Source: Lasioglossum baleicum
Taxonomy: Eukaryota > Arthropoda > Insecta > Hymenoptera > Halictidae
Reading direction: 5' to 3'
Length of the DNA stretch: 64,000 nucleotides
Assembly (NCBI RefSeq): GCF_051020765.1
Contig: NW_027469299.1
Location: 62,001-126,000, forward strand
Shown here: piece by piece, positions 13,401 through 26,609 of the stretch
How the letters are laid out: the number at the start of each line of letters is the position of its first letter
How positions within the stretch are numbered: the stretch's first letter is position 1
Notes under the pieces: generated by a model
What the model was told of the DNA's origin: nothing
The model's input: only the letters and a program-made list of their open reading frames with translations
Databases searched by the model: none
Translations under genes and position numbers: made by a program

Positions 13401-14966
13401 GCCGTTTCGCGTGTTAGATCAGTGCATTTGCATGCAAACATGCCAAATTGGCACAGAAACTCCGATCCGCACAAACACGATCACGATTTATTCGAGCTTA
13501 TGTCAGATTCGATGATTCTTCGTTTCAGAAGTGTATTTCTGTGCGGAATAGCTGTTTCGCGTGCTATATCAGTGCATTTGCATGCAAGTATGCGAAATTG
13601 GGATAGAAACTCCGACCCGGCAAGCACGACCACAATTTATTCGAGCCTATGTCAGATTCGACGATTATTTGTTTCACAAATGAATTTCTGTGCGGAATCG
13701 CCGTTTCGCGTGCTAGATCAGTGTATTTGCATGCAAAAATGCCAAATTGTCACAGAAACTCCTATTCGCCAAGCACGATCACGATTTATTCGAGCTTATG
13801 TCAGATTCGACGATTCTTCGTTTCAGAAGTGTATTTCTGTGCGGAATCGCTGTTTCGCGCGCTAGATCAGTGCATTCGCATGCAAATATGCGAAATTGGC
13901 ACGAAAACTCCGATTCGGCAAGCACGATCACGATTTATTCGAGCTTATGTCACATCCGTCGATTATTTGTTTCACAAATGAATTTCTGTGCGGAATCGCC
14001 GTTTCGCGTGTTAGATCAGTGCATTTGCATGCAAACATGCCAAATTGGCACAGAAACTCCGATCCGCACAAACACGATCACGATTTATTCGAGCTTATGT
14101 CAGATTCGACGATTCTTCGTTTCAGAAGTGTATTACTGTGCGGAATCGCTGTTTCGCGTGCTATATCAGTGCATTTGCATGCAAGTATGCGAAATTGGGA
14201 TAGAAACTCCGACCCGGCAAGCACGACCACAATTTATTCGAGCCTATGTCAGATTCGACGATTCTTCGTTTCAGAAGTGTATTTCTTTGCGGAATCGCTG
14301 TTTCGCGTGCTAGATCAGTGCATTCGCATGCAAATATGCGAAATTGGCACGAAAACTCCGATTCGGCAAGCACGATCACGATTTATTCGAGCTTATGTCA
14401 CATCCGTCGATTATTTGTTTCACAAATGAATTTCTGTGCGGAATCGCCGTTTCGCGTGTTAGATCAGTGCATTTGCATGCAAACATGCCAAATTGGCACA
14501 GAAACTCCGATCCGCACAAACACGATCACGATTTATTCGAGCTTATGTCAGATTCGACGATTCTTCGTTTCAGAAGTGTATTACTGTGCGGAATCGCTGT
14601 TTCGCGTGCTATATCAGTGCATTTGCATGCAAGTATGCGAAATTGGGATAGAAACTCCGACCCGGCAAGCACGATCACGATTTATTCGAGCTTATGTCAG
14701 ATTCGACGATTATTTGTTTCACAAATGAATTTCTGTGCGGAATCGCCGTTTCGCGTGCTAGATCAGTGCATTTGTATGCAAAAATGCCAAATTGTCACAG
14801 AAACTCCGATCCGCCAAGCACGATCACGATTTATTCGAGCTTATGTCAGATTCGACGATTCTTCGTTTCAGAAGTGTATTTCTGTGCGGAATCGCTGTTT
14901 CGCGAGCTAGATCAGTGCATTCGCATGCAAATATGCGAAATTGGCACGAAAACTCCGATTCGGCAA
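10489..14966 (+). repeat. Superunit 2 (4478 bp, about 30 monomers)
   Basis: Bounded by GCACAATCACG at 10489 and 14967. It carries a one-base insertion, ACTCCTGATCCGC instead of ACTCCGATCCGC, at 10921; this recurs at 15399 and 21071 but is absent from the equivalent place in superunit 1 and after 26610. From about 11236 to 14671 it copies superunit 1 at offset 4926. From about 14671 onward it matches about 10193 at offset 4478. The switch from 4926 to 4478 is 448 bp, exactly one trimer gained or lost. Confidence 0.8.
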
Positions 14967-17900
14967 GCACAATCACGATTTATTCGAGCTTATGTCAGAT
15001 TCGACGATTATTTGTTTCACAAATGAATTTCTGTGCGGAATCGCCGTTTCGCGTGCTAGATCAGTGCATTTGCATGCAAAAATGCCAAATTGTCACAGAA
15101 ACTCCGATCCGCCAAGCACGATCACGATTTATTCGAGCTTATGTCAGATTCGACGATTCTTCGTTTCAGAAGTGTATTTCTGTGCGGAATCGCTGTTTCG
15201 CGCGCTAGATCAGTGCATTCGCATGCAAATATGCGCAATTGGCACGAAAACTCCGATTCGGCAAGCACGATCACGATTTATTCGAGCTTATGTCAGATTC
15301 GACAATTATTTGTTTCACAAATGAATTTCTGTGCGGAATCGCCGTTTCGCGTGTTAGATCAGTGCATTTGCATGCAAACATGCCAAATTGGCACAGAAAC
15401 TCCTGATCCGCACAAACACGATCACGATTTATTCGAGCTTATGTCAGATTCGATGATTCTTCGTTTCAGAAGTGTATTTCTGTGCGGAATAGCTGTTTCG
15501 CGTGCTATATCAGTGCATTTGCATGCAAGTATGCGAAATTGGGATAGAAACTCCGACCCGGCAAGCACGACCACAATTTATTCGAGCCTATGTCAGATTC
15601 GACGATTATTTGTTTCACAAATGAATTTCTGTGCGGAATCGCCGTTTCGCGTGCTAGATCAGTGTATTTGCATGCAAAAATGCCAAATTGTCACAGAAAC
15701 TCCTATCCGCCAAGCACGATCACGATTTATTCGAGCTTATGTCAGATTCCACGATTCTTCGTTTCAGAAGTGTATTTCTGTGCGGAACCGCTGTTTCGCG
15801 CGCTAGATCAGTGCATTCGCATGCAAATATGCGAAATTGGCACGAAAACTCCGATTCGGCAAGCACGATCACGATTTATTCGAGCTTATGTCAGATTCGA
15901 CAATTATTTGTTTCACAAATGAATTTCTGTGCGGAATCGCCGTTTCGCGTGTTAGATCAGTGCATTTGCATGCAAACATGCCAAATTGGCACAGAAACTC
16001 CGATCCGCACAAACACGATCACGATTTATTCGAGCTTATGTCAGATTCGACGATTCTTCGTTTCAGAAGTGTATTACTGTGCGGAATCGCTGTTTCGCGT
16101 GCTATATCAGTGCATTTGCATGCAAGTATGCGAAATTGGGATAGAAACTCCGACCCGGCAAGCACGACCACAATTTATTCGAGCCTATGTCAGATTCGAC
16201 GATTCTTCGTTTCAGAAGTGTATTTCTTTGCGGAATCGCTGTTTCGCGTGCTAGATCAGTGCATTCGCATGCAAAAATGCCAAATTGTCACAGAAACTCC
16301 GATCCGCCAAGCACGATCACGATTTATTCGAGCTTATGTCACATCCGTCGATTATTTGTTTCACAAATGAATTTCTGTGCGGAATCGCCGTTTCGCGTGT
16401 TAGATCAGTGCATTCGCATGCAAATATGCGCAATTGGCACGAAAACTCCGATTCGGCAAGCACGATCACGATTTATTCGAGCTTATGTCAGATTCGACAA
16501 TTATTTGTTTCACAAATGAATTTCTGTGCGGAATCGCCGTTTCGCGTGTTAGATCAGTGCATTTGCATGCAAACATGCCAAATTGGCACAGAAACTCCGA
16601 TCCGCACAAACACGATCACGATTTATTCGAGCTTATGTCAGATTCGATGATTCTTCGTTTCAGAAGTGTATTTCTGTGCGGAATAGCTGTTTCGCGTGCT
16701 ATATCAGTGCATTTGCATGCAAGTATGCGAAATTGGGATAGAAACTCCGACCCGGCAAGCACGACCACAATTTATTCGAGCCTATGTCAGATTCGACGAT
16801 TATTTGTTTCACAAATGAATTTCTGTGCGGAATCGCCGTTTCGCGTGCTAGATCAGTGTATTTGCATGCAAAAATGCCAAATTGTCACAGAAACTCCTAT
16901 CCGCCAAGCACGATCACGATTTATTCGAGCTTATGTCAGATTCGACGATTCTTCGTTTCAGAAGTGTATTTCTGTGCGGAATCGCTGTTTCGCGCGCTAG
17001 ATCAGTGCATTCGCATTCAAATATGCGAAATTGGCACGAAAACTCCGATTCGGCAAGCACGATCACGATTTATTCGAGCTTATGTCACATCCGTCGATTA
17101 TTTGTTTCACAAATGAATTTCTGTGCGGAATCGCCGTTTCGCGTGTTAGATCAGTGCATTTGCATGCAAACATGCCAAATTGGCACAGAAACTCCGATCC
17201 GCACAAACACGATCACGATTTATTCGAGCTTATGTCAGATTCGACGATTCTTCGTTTCAGAAGTGTATTACTGTGCGGAATCGCTGTTTCGCGTGCTATA
17301 TCAGTGCATTTGCATGCAAGTATGCGAAATTGGGATAGAAACTCCGACCCGGCAAGCACGACCACAATTTATTCGAGCCTATGTCAGATTCGACGATTCT
17401 TCGTTTCAGAAGTGTATTTCTTTGCGGAATCGCTGTTTCGCGTGCTAGATCAGTGCATTCGCATGCAAATATGCGAAATTGGCACGAAAACTCCGATTCG
17501 GCAAGCACGATCACGATTTATTCGAGCTTATGTCACATCCGTCGATTATTTGTTTCACAAATGAATTTCTGTGCGGAATCGCCGTTTCGCGTGTTAGATC
17601 AGTGCATTTGCATGCAAACATGCCAAATTGGCACAGAAACTCCGATCCGCACAAACACGATCACGATTTATTCGAGCTTATGTCAGATTCGACGATTCTT
17701 CGTTTCAGAAGTGTATTACTGTGCGGAATCGCTGTTTCGCGTGCTATATCAGTGCATTTGCATGCAAGTATGCGAAATTGGGATAGAAACTCCGACCCGG
17801 CAAGCACGACCACAATTTATTCGAGCCTATGTCAGATTCGACGATTCTTCGTTTCAGAAGTGTATTTCTTTGCGGAATCGCTGTTTCGCGTGCTAGATCA

Positions 17901-19921
17901 GTGCATTTGCATGCAAATATGCGAAATTGGCACGAAAACTCCGATTCGGCAAGCACGATCACGATTTATTCGAGCTTATGTCAGATTCGACAATTATTTG
18001 TTTCACAAATGAATTTCTGTGCGGAATCGCCGTTTCGCGTGTTAGATCAGTGCATTTGCATGCAAACATGCCAAATTGGCACAGAAACTCCGATCCGCAC
18101 AAACACGATCACGATTTATTCGAGCTTATGTCAGATTCGACGATTCTTCGTTTCAGAAGTGTATTACTGTGCGGAATCGCTGTTTCGCGTGCTATATCAG
18201 TGCATTTGCATGCAAGTATGCGAAATTGGGATAGAAACTCCGACCCGGCAAGCACGACCACAATTTATTCGAGCCTATGTCAGATTCGACGATTCTTCGT
18301 TTCAGAAGTGTATTTCTTTGCGGAATCGCTGTTTCGCGTGCTAGATCAGTGCATTCGCATGCAAAAATGCCAAATTGTCACAGAAACTCCGATCCGCCAA
18401 GCACGATCACGATTTATTCGAGCTTATGTCACATCCGTCGATTATTTGTTTCACAAATGAATTTCTGTGCGGAATCGCCGTTTCGCGTGTTAGATCAGTG
18501 CATTCGCATGCAAACATGCCAAATTGGCACAGAAACTCCGATCCGCACAAACACGATCACGATTTATTCGAGCTTATGTCAGATTCGACGATTCTTCGTT
18601 TCAGAAGTGTATTTCTGTGCGGAATAGCTGTTTCGCGTGCTATATCAGTGCATTTGCATGCAAGTATGCGAAATTGGGATAGAAACTCCGACCCGGCAAG
18701 CACGACCACAATTTATTCGAGCCTATGTCAGATTCGACGATTATTTGTTTCACAAATGAATTTCTGTGCGGAATCGCCGTTTCGCGTGCTAGATCAGTGT
18801 ATTTGCATGCAAAAATGCCAAATTGTCACAGAAACTCCTATCCGCCAAGCACGATCACGATTTATTCGAGCTTATGTCAGATTCGATGATTCTTCGTTTC
18901 AGAAGTGTATTTCTGTGCGGAATCGCTGTTTCGCGTGTTAGATCAGTGCATTTGCATGCAAACATGCCAAATTGGCACAGAAACTCCGATCCGCACAAAC
19001 ACGATCACGATTTATTCGAGCTTATGTCAGATTCGACGATTCTTCGTTTCAGAAGTGTATTACTGTGCGGAATTGCTGTTTCGCGTGCTATATCAGTGCA
19101 TTTGCATGCAAGTATGCGAAATTGGGATAGAAACTCCGACCCGGCAAGCACGACCACAATTTATTCGAGCCTATGTCAGATTCGACGATTCTTCGTTTCA
19201 GAAGTGTATTTCTTTGCGGAATCGCTGTTTCGCGTGCTAGATCAGTGCATTTGCATGCAAATATGCGAAATTGGCACGAAAACTCCGATTCGGCAAGCAC
19301 GATCACGATTTATTCGAGATTATGTCAGATTCGACGATTCTTCGTTTCAGAAGTGTATTTCTGTGCGGAATCGCTGTTTCGCGCGCTAGATCAGTGCATT
19401 CGCATGCAAATATGCGAAATTGGCACGAAAACTCCGATTCGGCAAGCACGATCACGATTTATTCGAGCTTATGTCACATTCGTCGATTATTTGTTTCACA
19501 AATGAATTTCTGTGCGGAATCGCCGTTTCGCGTGTTAGATCAGTGCATTTGCATGCAAACATGCCAAATTGGCACAGAAACTCCGATCCGCACAAACACG
19601 AGCTCGATTTATTCGAGCTTATGTCAGATTCGACGATTCTTCGTTTCAGAAGTGTATTTCTGTGCGGAATCGCTGTTTCGCGCGCTAGATCAGTGCATTT
19701 GCATGCAAATATGCGAAATTGGACAGAAACTCCGACCAGGCAAGCACGATCACAATTTATTCGAGCCTATGTCAGATTCGACGATTCTTCATTTCAGAAG
19801 TGTATTTCTGTTCGGAATCGCTGTTTCGCGTGCTAGATCAGTGCATTTGCATACAAGTATGAGAAATTGGAATAGAAACCCCGACCCGACAAGCACGATC
19901 GCGATTTAATCGAGCTTATGG
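14250..19921 (+). repeat. Tandem duplication of 5672 bp, copy 1
   Basis: Identity with copy 2 begins at 14250 (matching 19922), just after a T/G difference in TATG(T/G)CAG. The subtype order, private substitutions and the CTCCTGATCC insertion are all shared. Comparing conceptual translations across the unit I noticed no substitution, only two single-base indels. The junction to copy 2 lies within 19922-19996. Confidence 0.85.
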
Positions 19922-20638
19922 CAGATTCGACGATTCTTCGTTTCAGAAGTGTATTTCTTTGCGGAATCGCTGTTTCGCGTGCTAGATCAGTGCATTCGCA
20001 TGCAAATATGCGAAATTGGCACGAAAACTCCGATTCGGCAAGCACGATCACGATTTATTCGAGCTTATGTCACATCCGTCGATTATTTGTTTCACAAATG
20101 AATTTCTGTGCGGAATCGCCGTTTCGCGTGTTAGATCAGTGCATTTGCATGCAAACATGCCAAATTGGCACAGAAACTCCGATCCGCACAAACACGATCA
20201 CGATTTATTCGAGCTTATGTCAGATTCGACGATTCTTCGTTTCAGAAGTGTATTACTGTGCGGAATCGCTGTTTCGCGTGCTATATCAGTGCATTTGCAT
20301 GCAAGTATGCGAAATTGGGATAGAAACTCCGACCCGGCAAGCACGATCACGATTTATTCGAGCTTATGTCAGATTCGACGATTATTTGTTTCACAAATGA
20401 ATTTCTGTGCGGAATCGCCGTTTCGCGTGCTAGATCAGTGCATTTGTATGCAAAAATGCCAAATTGTCACAGAAACTCCGATCCGCCAAGCACGATCACG
20501 ATTTATTCGAGCTTATGTCAGATTCGACGATTCTTCGTTTCAGAAGTGTATTTCTGTGCGGAATCGCTGTTTCGCGAGCTAGATCAGTGCATTCGCATGC
20601 AAATATGCGAAATTGGCACGAAAACTCCGATTCGGCAA
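14967..20638 (+). repeat. Superunit 3 (5672 bp, about 38 monomers)
   Basis: Bounded by GCACAATCACG at 14967 and 20639. It contains distinctive single changes that reappear 5672 bp later in superunit 4: CAGATTCCACG near 15745, GCGGAACCGCTG near 15785, CGCATTCAAATATG near 17015, and CACGAGCTCGATT near 19598. The 448-bp trimer runs at 17031, 17479 and 17927. Towards its right end (about 19730-19921) it includes an unusual subtype with GAAATTGGACAGAAACTCC, CATACAAGTATGAG and TTAATCGAGCTTATGGC. Confidence 0.8.
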
Positions 20639-23600
20639 GCACAATCACGATTTATTCGAGCTTATGTCAGATTCGACGATTATTTGTTTCACAAATGAAT
20701 TTCTGTGCGGAATCGCCGTTTCGCGTGCTAGATCAGTGCATTTGCATGCAAAAATGCCAAATTGTCACAGAAACTCCGATCCGCCAAGCACGATCACGAT
20801 TTATTCGAGCTTATGTCAGATTCGACGATTCTTCGTTTCAGAAGTGTATTTCTGTGCGGAATCGCTGTTTCGCGCGCTAGATCAGTGCATTCGCATGCAA
20901 ATATGCGCAATTGGCACGAAAACTCCGATTCGGCAAGCACGATCACGATTTATTCGAGCTTATGTCAGATTCGACAATTATTTGTTTCACAAATGAATTT
21001 CTGTGCGGAATCGCCGTTTCGCGTGTTAGATCAGTGCATTTGCATGCAAACATGCCAAATTGGCACAGAAACTCCTGATCCGCACAAACACGATCACGAT
21101 TTATTCGAGCTTATGTCAGATTCGATGATTCTTCGTTTCAGAAGTGTATTTCTGTGCGGAATAGCTGTTTCGCGTGCTATATCAGTGCATTTGCATGCAA
21201 GTATGCGAAATTGGGATAGAAACTCCGACCCGGCAAGCACGACCACAATTTATTCGAGCCTATGTCAGATTCGACGATTATTTGTTTCACAAATGAATTT
21301 CTGTGCGGAATCGCCGTTTCGCGTGCTAGATCAGTGTATTTGCATGCAAAAATGCCAAATTGTCACAGAAACTCCTATCCGCCAAGCACGATCACGATTT
21401 ATTCGAGCTTATGTCAGATTCCACGATTCTTCGTTTCAGAAGTGTATTTCTGTGCGGAACCGCTGTTTCGCGCGCTAGATCAGTGCATTCGCATGCAAAT
21501 ATGCGAAATTGGCACGAAAACTCCGATTCGGCAAGCACGATCACGATTTATTCGAGCTTATGTCAGATTCGACAATTATTTGTTTCACAAATGAATTTCT
21601 GTGCGGAATCGCCGTTTCGCGTGTTAGATCAGTGCATTTGCATGCAAACATGCCAAATTGGCACAGAAACTCCGATCCGCACAAACACGATCACGATTTA
21701 TTCGAGCTTATGTCAGATTCGACGATTCTTCGTTTCAGAAGTGTATTACTGTGCGGAATCGCTGTTTCGCGTGCTATATCAGTGCATTTGCATGCAAGTA
21801 TGCGAAATTGGGATAGAAACTCCGACCCGGCAAGCACGACCACAATTTATTCGAGCCTATGTCAGATTCGACGATTCTTCGTTTCAGAAGTGTATTTCTT
21901 TGCGGAATCGCTGTTTCGCGTGCTAGATCAGTGCATTCGCATGCAAAAATGCCAAATTGTCACAGAAACTCCGATCCGCCAAGCACGATCACGATTTATT
22001 CGAGCTTATGTCACATCCGTCGATTATTTGTTTCACAAATGAATTTCTGTGCGGAATCGCCGTTTCGCGTGTTAGATCAGTGCATTCGCATGCAAATATG
22101 CGCAATTGGCACGAAAACTCCGATTCGGCAAGCACGATCACGATTTATTCGAGCTTATGTCAGATTCGACAATTATTTGTTTCACAAATGAATTTCTGTG
22201 CGGAATCGCCGTTTCGCGTGTTAGATCAGTGCATTTGCATGCAAACATGCCAAATTGGCACAGAAACTCCGATCCGCACAAACACGATCACGATTTATTC
22301 GAGCTTATGTCAGATTCGATGATTCTTCGTTTCAGAAGTGTATTTCTGTGCGGAATAGCTGTTTCGCGTGCTATATCAGTGCATTTGCATGCAAGTATGC
22401 GAAATTGGGATAGAAACTCCGACCCGGCAAGCACGACCACAATTTATTCGAGCCTATGTCAGATTCGACGATTATTTGTTTCACAAATGAATTTCTGTGC
22501 GGAATCGCCGTTTCGCGTGCTAGATCAGTGTATTTGCATGCAAAAATGCCAAATTGTCACAGAAACTCCTATCCGCCAAGCACGATCACGATTTATTCGA
22601 GCTTATGTCAGATTCGACGATTCTTCGTTTCAGAAGTGTATTTCTGTGCGGAATCGCTGTTTCGCGCGCTAGATCAGTGCATTCGCATTCAAATATGCGA
22701 AATTGGCACGAAAACTCCGATTCGGCAAGCACGATCACGATTTATTCGAGGCTTATGTCACATCCGTCGATTATTTGTTTCACAAATGAATTTCTGTGCG
22801 GAATCGCCGTTTCGCGTGTTAGATCAGTGCATTTGCATGCAAACATGCCAAATTGGCACAGAAACTCCGATCCGCACAAACACGATCACGATTTATTCGA
22901 GCTTATGTCAGATTCGACGATTCTTCGTTTCAGAAGTGTATTACTGTGCGGAATCGCTGTTTCGCGTGCTATATCAGTGCATTTGCATGCAAGTATGCGA
23001 AATTGGGATAGAAACTCCGACCCGGCAAGCACGACCACAATTTATTCGAGCCTATGTCAGATTCGACGATTCTTCGTTTCAGAAGTGTATTTCTTTGCGG
23101 AATCGCTGTTTCGCGTGCTAGATCAGTGCATTCGCATGCAAATATGCGAAATTGGCACGAAAACTCCGATTCGGCAAGCACGATCACGATTTATTCGAGC
23201 TTATGTCACATCCGTCGATTATTTGTTTCACAAATGAATTTCTGTGCGGAATCGCCGTTTCGCGTGTTAGATCAGTGCATTTGCATGCAAACATGCCAAA
23301 TTGGCACAGAAACTCCGATCCGCACAAACACGATCACGATTTATTCGAGCTTATGTCAGATTCGACGATTCTTCGTTTCAGAAGTGTATTACTGTGCGGA
23401 ATCGCTGTTTCGCGTGCTATATCAGTGCATTTGCATGCAAGTATGCGAAATTGGGATAGAAACTCCGACCCGGCAAGCACGACCACAATTTATTCGAGCC
23501 TATGTCAGATTCGACGATTCTTCGTTTCAGAAGTGTATTTCTTTGCGGAATCGCTGTTTCGCGTGCTAGATCAGTGCATTTGCATGCAAATATGCGAAAT

Positions 23601-25593
23601 TGGCACGAAAACTCCGATTCGGCAAGCACGATCACGATTTATTCGAGCTTATGTCAGATTCGACAATTATTTGTTTCACAAATGAATTTCTGTGCGGAAT
23701 CGCCGTTTCGCGTGTTAGATCAGTGCATTTGCATGCAAACATGCCAAATTGGCACAGAAACTCCGATCCGCACAAACACGATCACGATTTATTCGAGCTT
23801 ATGTCAGATTCGACGATTCTTCGTTTCAGAAGTGTATTACTGTGCGGAATCGCTGTTTCGCGTGCTATATCAGTGCATTTGCATGCAAGTATGCGAAATT
23901 GGGATAGAAACTCCGACCCGGCAAGCACGACCACAATTTATTCGAGCCTATGTCAGATTCGACGATTCTTCGTTTCAGAAGTGTATTTCTTTGCGGAATC
24001 GCTGTTTCGCGTGCTAGATCAGTGCATTCGCATGCAAAAATGCCAAATTGTCACAGAAACTCCGATCCGCCAAGCACGATCACGATTTATTCGAGCTTAT
24101 GTCACATCCGTCGATTATTTGTTTCACAAATGAATTTCTGTGCGGAATCGCCGTTTCGCGTGTTAGATCAGTGCATTCGCATGCAAACATGCCAAATTGG
24201 CACAGAAACTCCGATCCGCACAAACACGATCACGATTTATTCGAGCTTATGTCAGATTCGACGATTCTTCGTTTCAGAAGTGTATTTCTGTGCGGAATAG
24301 CTGTTTCGCGTGCTATATCAGTGCATTTGCATGCAAGTATGCGAAATTGGGATAGAAACTCCGACCCGGCAAGCACGACCACAATTATTCGAGCCTATGT
24401 CAGATTCGACGATTATTTGTTTCACAAATGAATTTCTGTGCGGAATCGCCGTTTCGCGTGCTAGATCAGTGTATTTGCATGCAAAAATGCCAAATTGTCA
24501 CAGAAACTCCTATCCGCCAAGCACGATCACGATTTATTCGAGCTTATGTCAGATTCGATGATTCTTCGTTTCAGAAGTGTATTTCTGTGCGGAATCGCTG
24601 TTTCGCGTGTTAGATCAGTGCATTTGCATGCAAACATGCCAAATTGGCACAGAAACTCCGATCCGCACAAACACGATCACGATTTATTCGAGCTTATGTC
24701 AGATTCGACGATTCTTCGTTTCAGAAGTGTATTACTGTGCGGAATTGCTGTTTCGCGTGCTATATCAGTGCATTTGCATGCAAGTATGCGAAATTGGGAT
24801 AGAAACTCCGACCCGGCAAGCACGACCACAATTTATTCGAGCCTATGTCAGATTCGACGATTCTTCGTTTCAGAAGTGTATTTCTTTGCGGAATCGCTGT
24901 TTCGCGTGCTAGATCAGTGCATTTGCATGCAAATATGCGAAATTGGCACGAAAACTCCGATTCGGCAAGCACGATCACGATTTATTCGAGATTATGTCAG
25001 ATTCGACGATTCTTCGTTTCAGAAGTGTATTTCTGTGCGGAATCGCTGTTTCGCGCGCTAGATCAGTGCATTCGCATGCAAATATGCGAAATTGGCACGA
25101 AAACTCCGATTCGGCAAGCACGATCACGATTTATTCGAGCTTATGTCACATTCGTCGATTATTTGTTTCACAAATGAATTTCTGTGCGGAATCGCCGTTT
25201 CGCGTGTTAGATCAGTGCATTTGCATGCAAACATGCCAAATTGGCACAGAAACTCCGATCCGCACAAACACGAGCTCGATTTATTCGAGCTTATGTCAGA
25301 TTCGACGATTCTTCGTTTCAGAAGTGTATTTCTGTGCGGAATCGCTGTTTCGCGCGCTAGATCAGTGCATTTGCATGCAAATATGCGAAATTGGACAGAA
25401 ACTCCGACCAGGCAAGCACGATCACAATTTATTCGAGCCTATGTCAGATTCGACGATTCTTCATTTCAGAAGTGTATTTCTGTTCGGAATCGCTGTTTCG
25501 CGTGCTAGATCAGTGCATTTGCATACAAGTATGAGAAATTGGAATAGAAACCCCGACCCGACAAGCACGATCGCGATTTAATCGAGCTTATGG
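19922..25593 (+). repeat. Tandem duplication of 5672 bp, copy 2
   Basis: Direct repeat of 14250-19921. It has one extra G (TTCGAGGCTTATG) at about 22751 and one lost T (ACAATTATTCG) at about 24386. Between them the offset is 5673, elsewhere 5672. The match to copy 1 stops by 25668, where copy 1's follow-on has CATTCGCATG and this region has CATTTGCATG. Such high identity means very recent duplication, ongoing homogenisation, or an assembly artefact. Confidence 0.85.
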
Positions 25594-26609
25594 CAGATTC
25601 GACGATTCTTCGTTTCAGAAGTGTATTTCTTTGCGGAATCGCTGTTTCGCGTGCTAGATCAGTGCATTTGCATGCAAATATGCGAAATTGGCACGAAAAC
25701 TCCGACCCGGCAAGCACGATCACAATTTATTCGAGCCTATGTCAGATTCGACGATTATTTGTTTCACAAATGAATTTCTGTGCGGAATCGCCGTTTCGCG
25801 TGTTAGATCAGTGCATTTGCATGCAAACATGCCAAATTGGCACAGAAACTCCGATTCGCACAAACACGATCACGATTTATTCGAGCTTATGTCAGATTCG
25901 ACGATTCTTCGTTTCAGAAGTGTATTTCTGTGCGGAATCGCTGTTTCGCGTGCTATATCAGTGCATTTGCATGCAAGTATGCGAAATTGGGATAGAAACT
26001 CCGACCCGGCAAGCACGATCACAATTTATTCGAGCCTATGTCAGATTCGACGATTATTTGTTTCACAAATGAATTTCTGTTTGGAATCGCTGTTTAGCGT
26101 GCTAGATCAGTGCATTTGTATGCAAATATGCGAAATTGGCACAGAAACTCCGATCCGCACAAAGACGATCACAATTTATTCGAGCCTATGTCAGTTTCGA
26201 CGATTCTTCGTTTCAGAAGTGTATTACTGTGCGGAATCGCTGTTTCTCGTGCTATATCAGTGCATTTTCATGCAAGTATGCTAAATTGGAATTGAAACTC
26301 CGACCCGGCAAGCACGATCACGATTTATTCGAGCTTATGTCAGATTCGACGATTATTTGTTTCACAAATGAATTTCTGTGCGGAATCGCCGTTTCGCGTG
26401 CTAGATCAGTGCATTTGCATGCAAAAATGCCAAATTGTCACAGAAACTCCGATCCGCCAAGCACGATCACGATTTATTCGAGCTTATGTCAGATTCGACG
26501 ATTCTTCGTTTCAGAAGTGTATTTCTGTGCGGAATCGCTGTTTCGCGAGCTAGATCAGTGCATTCGCATGCAAATATGCGAAATTGGCACGAAAACTCCG
26601 ATTCGGCAA
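20639..26609 (+). repeat. Superunit 4 (5971 bp, about 40 monomers)
   Basis: Bounded by GCACAATCACG at 20639 and 26610. Up to about 25668 it is a near-exact copy of superunit 3. From there to 26609 it departs and instead resembles about 4.4-5.6 kb, with the TGTTTAGCGTG and CACAAAGACG markers and one monomer fewer. It contains two one-base indels relative to superunit 3, at about 22751 and 24386. Confidence 0.8.
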
